Shown here: positions 59,398 to 64,000 of the stretch, piece after piece | Layout: the number at the start of each line of letters is the position of its first letter | Position numbering within the stretch: the stretch's first letter is position 1 | Assembly: GCF_003865095.1 (NCBI RefSeq) | Contig: NZ_BHYK01000016.1 | Location: 20,728 to 84,727 of the forward strand | Direction of reading: 5' to 3' | From: Clostridium tagluense | GTDB lineage: Bacteria; Bacillota; Clostridia; Clostridiales; Clostridiaceae | DNA length: 64,000 bases | The notes under the pieces: generated by a model | What the model saw: only the letters and a program-made list of their open reading frames with translations | The model's database searches: none | Told to the model about the DNA's origin: nothing | Program-made: the position numbers and the translations under genes

Positions 59398-60423
59398 TTA
59401 TTTATTCTTTAGTTCAATAAAGGTTTTAATAAATACACTATAGTAATTTTCTAACTCAGCAAATTTTAGATTAGAAGAAGTATATAGAGAGTCTGATGCT
59501 GATGAATCTACAACAGCACTTAGGGCTTGAATTTTTTCATTTGTAAGTGCAAGTTTAAAATCCTTTAAATAATTTTCATACATATCTAATAGGGGTTTGA
59601 AGGATTCATAAGTAGCAGCAGTAGAGGTCGGTATAGATAAACTTTTAAAAGTAGTTTGCACATTGCTTAATTTTACAAGATTATCACCTATTAGTAACAA
59701 GAGATCATCATAGGACATATTGTTTTTTCTTACCTTTACCACATAAGAGTAATAATTGATTTTAATATCTAAAAAATTTTTGGATATGGTATCAATTTTA
59801 CTAATGAATTCCTTAGTTTGATTAGATTTAATATCTTCTTCCACTTGCATTCTTATTGCCATATAACTGTCATTAAGTACATCATCAATGAAGGTTAATG
59901 AAGTTTTTGGAAGGGCTATTTTAACATTATAAATATTTATTAATGAGTAAAAATTCATGCAGTCATTTCTATAAGTTTTAAGAGTAGTACTAAATTCATT
60001 TGCAGAAGAACCAGAGGGATCATTTAAAATTGCTAGTGCTTGCCTATAAATTGATAAGTTATTATCTAAACCTAGTTTTAGATTTTCATGATCTTTTTTA
60101 TATTTTGAGGTTGGTTTAGAATTTGTTAAATTATCTTTTAATTTAGTTAAATCATTAATACTACTGGGTAATTGCTTTTTTGCATATTCAACATCTATTG
60201 TTCCGTTAGTATTAAAAAGTTGTTCTATATTTTTATTAACTTCGTTAATACCCTTAATATTTTTTGTTATAGTGGTTTCATAGGAGGCATATACTTTATT
60301 TAAAGATGAATAGTAGCTGGCAAAGAAAATTCCTGTGGAGGTCATTATGATAGATAGAAAAAGTATAATTTTAAATGTTTTCCTTTTTTTATTAGCATCT
60401 GCAATATCTTTTTTTTCACTCAA
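59398..60423 (-). CDS. Hypothetical single-pass membrane protein
   Basis: A 341-residue protein starting at TTG 60423 (minus strand, SD AGGGAGTGA). One membrane segment lies about residues 18-36, followed by a long, helical, Ser/Thr/Lys/Asn-rich outside part of about 300 residues without Cys pairs or known motifs. It resembles the sensor-domain helical bundles of chemoreceptor or histidine-kinase type, but no signalling domain is attached. It stands upstream of the riboswitch-controlled hydrolase and divergent from cdaA; co-function is a guess. Confidence 0.7.
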   Translation of the reverse strand: MSEKKDIADANKKRKTFKIILFLSIIMTSTGIFFASYYSSLNKVYASYETTITKNIKGINEVNKNIEQLFNTNGTIDVEYAKKQLPSSINDLTKLKDNLTNSKPTSKYKKDHENLKLGLDNNLSIYRQALAILNDPSGSSANEFSTTLKTYRNDCMNFYSLINIYNVKIALPKTSLTFIDDVLNDSYMAIRMQVEEDIKSNQTKEFISKIDTISKNFLDIKINYYSYVVKVRKNNMSYDDLLLLIGDNLVKLSNVQTTFKSLSIPTSTAATYESFKPLLDMYENYLKDFKLALTNEKIQALSAVVDSSASDSLYTSSNLKFAELENYYSVFIKTFIELKNK

Positions 60424-60644
60424 ATAAACTCACTCCCTTATTTTTGTATTATATTATTATATTATCATAATAGAGTTAAATTATTCTAGAAAAATTATAC
60501 AATTACATCCTTTTAGGATAAATTGTAGAATTGTAGCCTTTATCATTTCAAAATACATAAATTAATAGAATAACCACTGAACATAAATCTATTTATTATA
60601 ATAAAATTAACTTATAATTTATATTAATAAGCCATAGCATGGTG

Positions 60645-60650
60645 TATAAT
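60645..60650 (+). promoter_or_regulatory. Possible -10 box for cdaA
   Basis: TATAAT 36 bases before the cdaA start, without a good -35. The AT-rich 262-base divergent region shows no other clear signals. Confidence 0.35.
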
Positions 60651-60685
60651 TATAAATAAGAGTTTTATTAAGGGGGTGTGGCTTT

Positions 60686-61534
60686 ATGGATGTACTTAAG
60701 TTAATGTTAAGCACAATTAAAAATATAAGTTTCTTTTCAGTTTTGGATATATTAGTGGTGGCCTATATATTCTATAAAACTTATATGCTAATGAAGGAAA
60801 CAAGAGCTGAGCAGTTATTAAAAGGGATAGTGCTTATTTTTCTACTTATTCCTATAAGTCAGTTGCTTAATCTTACAGTATTAAATTGGATTTTAAATAA
60901 GACCATAACAATCGGTGTTTTGACTATTGTTATAATCTTTCAACCAGAAATAAGAAGAGCCTTAGAGCACCTGGGAAGGACAGCTTTTACGGACAAACAC
61001 ATATTTGAAAATGAAGAGACTATGGAAATAGTTATAACTGAAATTGTTAATGCTGTTGAAAACTTATCAAAAAGTAAAACAGGAGCACTAATAGTAATAG
61101 AGCAAAAGACCGGTATTGGAGAAATAATTAAAACAGGAACCGCCATAGACGCTTTAATATCTGGCGCTTTACTAGAAAATATATTCGTAGTTAATACTCC
61201 ACTTCACGATGGAGCTACAATAATTAGAAATGGTAGAATAATAGCGGCAGGTTGTTTTCTGCCTTTAACAAATAATGATAAAATAAGCAAGAAATTAGGA
61301 ACGCGGCATAGAGCAGCTATAGGAATAACTGAAACTTCAGATGCTCTAACAATAATAGTATCAGAAGAAACGGGAACTATATCATTGGCTGTGAATGGGA
61401 GATTGGTAAGGAACTATGACCGAGATAAGCTTAAGAAAATACTTGTTCAAATAATAAAGAACAGGCAAAGTAAAAAAATAACTTTAAAGGAGAAAATAAG
61501 GTCATGGATAAAGTCGAAAAACAACAATATATAA
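60686..61534 (+). CDS. cdaA: Diadenylate cyclase CdaA (c-di-AMP synthase)
   Basis: Makes cyclic di-AMP from two ATP. It is 282 residues with three membrane segments (about 15-85) and the DAC domain (about 105-260). Catalytic motifs are intact: D175-G-A (HDGATII) and R207-H-R (GTRHRAAIG). SD GGGGGTG before ATG 60686. It overlaps cdaR by 31 bases. The product is the ligand of the riboswitch at 59260-59340. Confidence 0.97.
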   Translation: MDVLKLMLSTIKNISFFSVLDILVVAYIFYKTYMLMKETRAEQLLKGIVLIFLLIPISQLLNLTVLNWILNKTITIGVLTIVIIFQPEIRRALEHLGRTAFTDKHIFENEETMEIVITEIVNAVENLSKSKTGALIVIEQKTGIGEIIKTGTAIDALISGALLENIFVVNTPLHDGATIIRNGRIIAAGCFLPLTNNDKISKKLGTRHRAAIGITETSDALTIIVSEETGTISLAVNGRLVRNYDRDKLKKILVQIIKNRQSKKITLKEKIRSWIKSKNNNI

Positions 61535-62781
61535 TTAAAATATGCTGTGTAATAGCTGCTTTTGCGCTATGGCTTTTTATAACAAGTACAGAAAATCCAG
61601 TGAATGCTATTAAAATTAAAAGTATACCTGTGCAGCTTCTAAACACGGATATACTAACCCATTCAAATCTGATTTTAGTACCAGGGCAAGATTTAACCAC
61701 ATCCTTAAATATTAAAGGAGCAAATACTGGTATGCTTTTAAATACAAAAGCAGAAGATTTCACGGTAGTGGCAGATTTAGGTGCATATGCACTTAAAAGA
61801 GGAGAACAAAAAATTCCTATTGAAATAAGGAAAAGTCCTAATAATATAAATGTGACCAATGGTGAGGGGCTTTTTATAACCATAAATTTAGATGAATTGG
61901 CTGAGGTTAAAAAGCCTATAAGTGTAAATATAACTGGAAAGCCCAAAGAAGGCTATTATGCATCTGCAGCGAAATTATCACAAAACAATGCTATGGTAAC
62001 AGGCGGGTCAAAGCTTGTAAATATAGTAAAAGAGATAATAATAGAAATAGATATACAAGGTAAGGAATCCGATGTTATAAAAAGCTATAAACTTAAACCG
62101 GTAGATGCAGCGGGAAAAGAAATAAAAGAAGTTACGGTAACTCCATCTCATATGGATGTTAAGGTTCCTTTAAAAAGGACTAAATCTGTAGGAGTGAAAG
62201 TAAAAACTACAGGGAGTTTAGACCCTAAATTTACTTTAGGAAGTATAAAAGTACTACCGGAACGATTTGATGTGACAGGAAGTATAGAGGGCCTTAGCCA
62301 ACTAGAAAACTTAAGCACGGAAGCTATTGATTTAAGCAAAATAAGTGAGAGTACTACAATAGACGCAAAGGTAGTAATTCCTGGTGGAGTAAGTTTAGTT
62401 AGTGGTAGTGGCAGTGCTGAAAATGTAGTTAAGGTTGAAATTAGTGTAAATAAAGTGGTAGAAAAAATCCCGGATAAAGTAGTGGAAAAAAGTTTAAGTT
62501 TAGATATTAAATATAGTAATTTAGATGAAAAATATGATGCAAAGTTAGAAAAAGATAAAGTCGCAATAGTTATTTCAGGAACTGAAGCAATTATAAATTC
62601 ACTAGATGTAAAAAAAATCACAGCTACAGTGGACTTAGTTAGTTTAGTAGAAGGTGAGCACACTGTAAAAGTATTAGTGACATTACCTGAAGGTGTAAAT
62701 TCAATATCAGCGGTTCCAGATAAAATACTAGTAACTATTACAAAAAAACAAACGGGGGGAACTACTACTAATGGCAATTAA
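61504..62781 (+). CDS. cdaR: CdaA regulator CdaR (YbbR-domain protein)
   Basis: A 425-residue protein with one N-terminal membrane segment (about 8-26) and tandem outside YbbR domains, each with the PVSVNI- or VxV-type strands (for example KPISVNITGKPKEGY near 140 and SVGVKVKTTGSLD near 225). CdaR binds and regulates CdaA. Ends by overlapping the start of the next gene. Confidence 0.92.
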   Translation: MDKVEKQQYIIKICCVIAAFALWLFITSTENPVNAIKIKSIPVQLLNTDILTHSNLILVPGQDLTTSLNIKGANTGMLLNTKAEDFTVVADLGAYALKRGEQKIPIEIRKSPNNINVTNGEGLFITINLDELAEVKKPISVNITGKPKEGYYASAAKLSQNNAMVTGGSKLVNIVKEIIIEIDIQGKESDVIKSYKLKPVDAAGKEIKEVTVTPSHMDVKVPLKRTKSVGVKVKTTGSLDPKFTLGSIKVLPERFDVTGSIEGLSQLENLSTEAIDLSKISESTTIDAKVVIPGGVSLVSGSGSAENVVKVEISVNKVVEKIPDKVVEKSLSLDIKYSNLDEKYDAKLEKDKVAIVISGTEAIINSLDVKKITATVDLVSLVEGEHTVKVLVTLPEGVNSISAVPDKILVTITKKQTGGTTTNGN

Positions 62782-64000
62782 AGTGAATAACATAGTTTTA
62801 GACATAGATGAAAATATAGAGGATGTAAAAATAAAAGCAGCAAAAAAAATGAGAATTGACCAAAGTGAAATAAAAGTTTTTAAAATAGCTAAAGAATCCA
62901 TAGATGCAAGGAAAAAAAATAATATTAAATTTAATTATGCTGCCATTATTGAAATGGATAATGAAATAAAAATCGTTGCCAAAGCAAATGATAAAGATGT
63001 TATACTTGAACCAGTTAAGTATGATTCTGAGTTTGAATTTGGAACTAAAAAGATGAACCATAGACCAATAATTGTGGGAATGGGACCAGCTGGAATGTTT
63101 GCTGGTCTTCTTATGGCTCAAAAAGGATATAAACCACTGATTATAGAAAGAGGAGAAAGCGTAGAGCGCAGGACAAATAGTATAGTTAAGTTTTGGACAA
63201 GAGCTGTGCTTAATGCAGAATCCAATGTGCAATTTGGTGAAGGCGGAGCAGGGACATTTTCAGATGGAAAGTTAACCACAAGAATAAAGGACACTAGGTG
63301 TGATTATATACTAGAAGAATTTGTGAAAGCTGGTGCGCCAGAGGAAATATTATATATGGGTAAGCCTCACATAGGTACAGATATACTAAAATCAGTTGTT
63401 AAAAATATTAGAGAAAGCATTATAAGTCTTGGTGGAGAAGTAAGATTTAATAGTAAACTTGAAGATATAATAATTAAAGATAAAAAAATTAAAAGTATAA
63501 TAGTGAATGGAGAAGAGATACCCTGCGATAGCTTAATTTTAGCACCAGGACATAGTTCTCGAGATACTTATGAAATGTTATATGAAAAAGGGGTATTTAT
63601 GTCTAGCAAGCCATTTGCAGTGGGGGTTAGAATAGAGCATCCACAAGGTATGATTAATGAAAATCAATATGGTAAATATGCTAGTCATGAAAGATTACAA
63701 GCTGCAGATTACAAGCTTACTTATAACAGTGAAAAATCTGGAAGAGCAGTATATAGTTTTTGTATGTGCCCAGGTGGAGAAGTAGTAGCAGCGGCATCTG
63801 AGCAGGGTCACTTGGTTATAAATGGAATGAGTAAATATAAGAGAGATAAGGCCAATGCAAATTCAGCTATAGTAGTATCTGTAGGGCCTAAGGACTTCCA
63901 AGGTGACAATCCACTTTCAGGTATAGAGTTCCAGAGGCATTATGAAGCTTTAGCTTATACGCTAGGAGGATCAAACTTCAATGCCCCAGTACAATTAGTT
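62771..64000 (+). CDS. FAD-dependent dehydrogenase (3' end outside window)
   Basis: At least 410 residues of a NAD(P)/FAD-utilising dehydrogenase of the family that in Clostridia lies after cdaR. ATG 62771 has SD GGGGGG, overlapping cdaR by 11 bases. After an N-terminal region of about 95 residues (MAIKVNNIVLDIDENI) comes the FAD-binding IVGMGPAGMFAGLLMAQKG, followed by QFGEGGAGTFSDGKLTTR and DSLILAPGHSSRD. Substrate unknown. The right end is cut off by the window. Confidence 0.9.
   Translation, partial: MAIKVNNIVLDIDENIEDVKIKAAKKMRIDQSEIKVFKIAKESIDARKKNNIKFNYAAIIEMDNEIKIVAKANDKDVILEPVKYDSEFEFGTKKMNHRPIIVGMGPAGMFAGLLMAQKGYKPLIIERGESVERRTNSIVKFWTRAVLNAESNVQFGEGGAGTFSDGKLTTRIKDTRCDYILEEFVKAGAPEEILYMGKPHIGTDILKSVVKNIRESIISLGGEVRFNSKLEDIIIKDKKIKSIIVNGEEIPCDSLILAPGHSSRDTYEMLYEKGVFMSSKPFAVGVRIEHPQGMINENQYGKYASHERLQAADYKLTYNSEKSGRAVYSFCMCPGGEVVAAASEQGHLVINGMSKYKRDKANANSAIVVSVGPKDFQGDNPLSGIEFQRHYEALAYTLGGSNFNAPVQLV

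Noticed and set aside
62148-62777. 209-codon antisense frame over cdaR
   Set aside because: Thr/Ser/Val-rich antisense of the YbbR repeats; no SD and no family resemblance.

Overview
The window is a low-GC, AT-rich chromosome segment of a Clostridium-type Firmicute. The evidence is purine-rich Shine-Dalgarno (SD) sites, many GTG/TTG starts, the clostridial rpmG-secE-nusG-rplKAJL-rpoBC-str-S10-spc-alpha gene order, a glutamate mutase/methylaspartate fermentation operon like that of C. tetanomorphum, C. cochlearium and C. tetani, and sporulation/germination cell-wall enzymes. The species cannot be fixed from the sequence alone. I see no tRNA, rRNA, CRISPR array, prophage or intact insertion sequence.

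Region 1 (1-37476) is housekeeping. A truncated first tuf gene is followed by rpmG, secE, nusG, rplK, rplA, rplJ, rplL, rpoB, rpoC, an L7Ae-like gene, rpsL, rpsG, fusA and a second, nearly identical tuf. The complete S10-spc-alpha block follows (rpsJ to rplQ, with secY, adk, map, a KOW gene and infA), then an ECF transporter energy module (ecfA1-ecfA2-ecfT), truA and rplM-rpsI. The non-coding RNA is rich: two copies of an L1-binding mimic, an L10 leader with attenuator, a large S10-operon leader, an L13 leader, and a hairpin that seems to bring a remote SD close to the nusG start.

Region 2 (37477-41507) holds a Na/Pi cotransporter with a possible Pho box, a CwlD-like germination amidase, a divergent DUF3048 lipoprotein-like gene, and the regulatory region of the next operon.

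Region 3 (41508-54027) is a complete catabolic cassette for glutamate. It encodes a GntR regulator, B12-dependent glutamate mutase (glmS, glmE) with its MutL partner, methylaspartate ammonia-lyase, two-subunit mesaconase, and citramalate lyase (citDEF), with the lyase maturation genes citC, citX and citG in a following unit. The route is glutamate -> 3-methylaspartate -> mesaconate -> citramalate -> acetate + pyruvate. The promoter carries two palindromic operators, one filling the -35/-10 spacer exactly, and the regulator itself seems to start at an AUU codon.

Region 4 (54146-64000) carries an ECF sigma factor with a membrane anti-sigma factor, a TPR membrane protein, and a trxA/thioredoxin-reductase pair with a CsoR/CstR-type operator. 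The reductase lacks NADPH-binding motifs and resembles ferredoxin-dependent reductases. After these come a SleB/CwlJ-type hydrolase preceded by a c-di-AMP (ydaO/yuaA) riboswitch, an unknown membrane protein, the c-di-AMP synthase cdaA with cdaR, and the start of a FAD-dependent dehydrogenase cut by the window end.

I did not find a wholly new multi-gene system. The best candidates for new biology are regulatory: the CsoR-type control of a ferredoxin-type thioredoxin couple, the c-di-AMP synthase/riboswitch neighbourhood, the AUU-started autoregulated GntR gene with its paired operators, and the hairpin-spaced SD of nusG.
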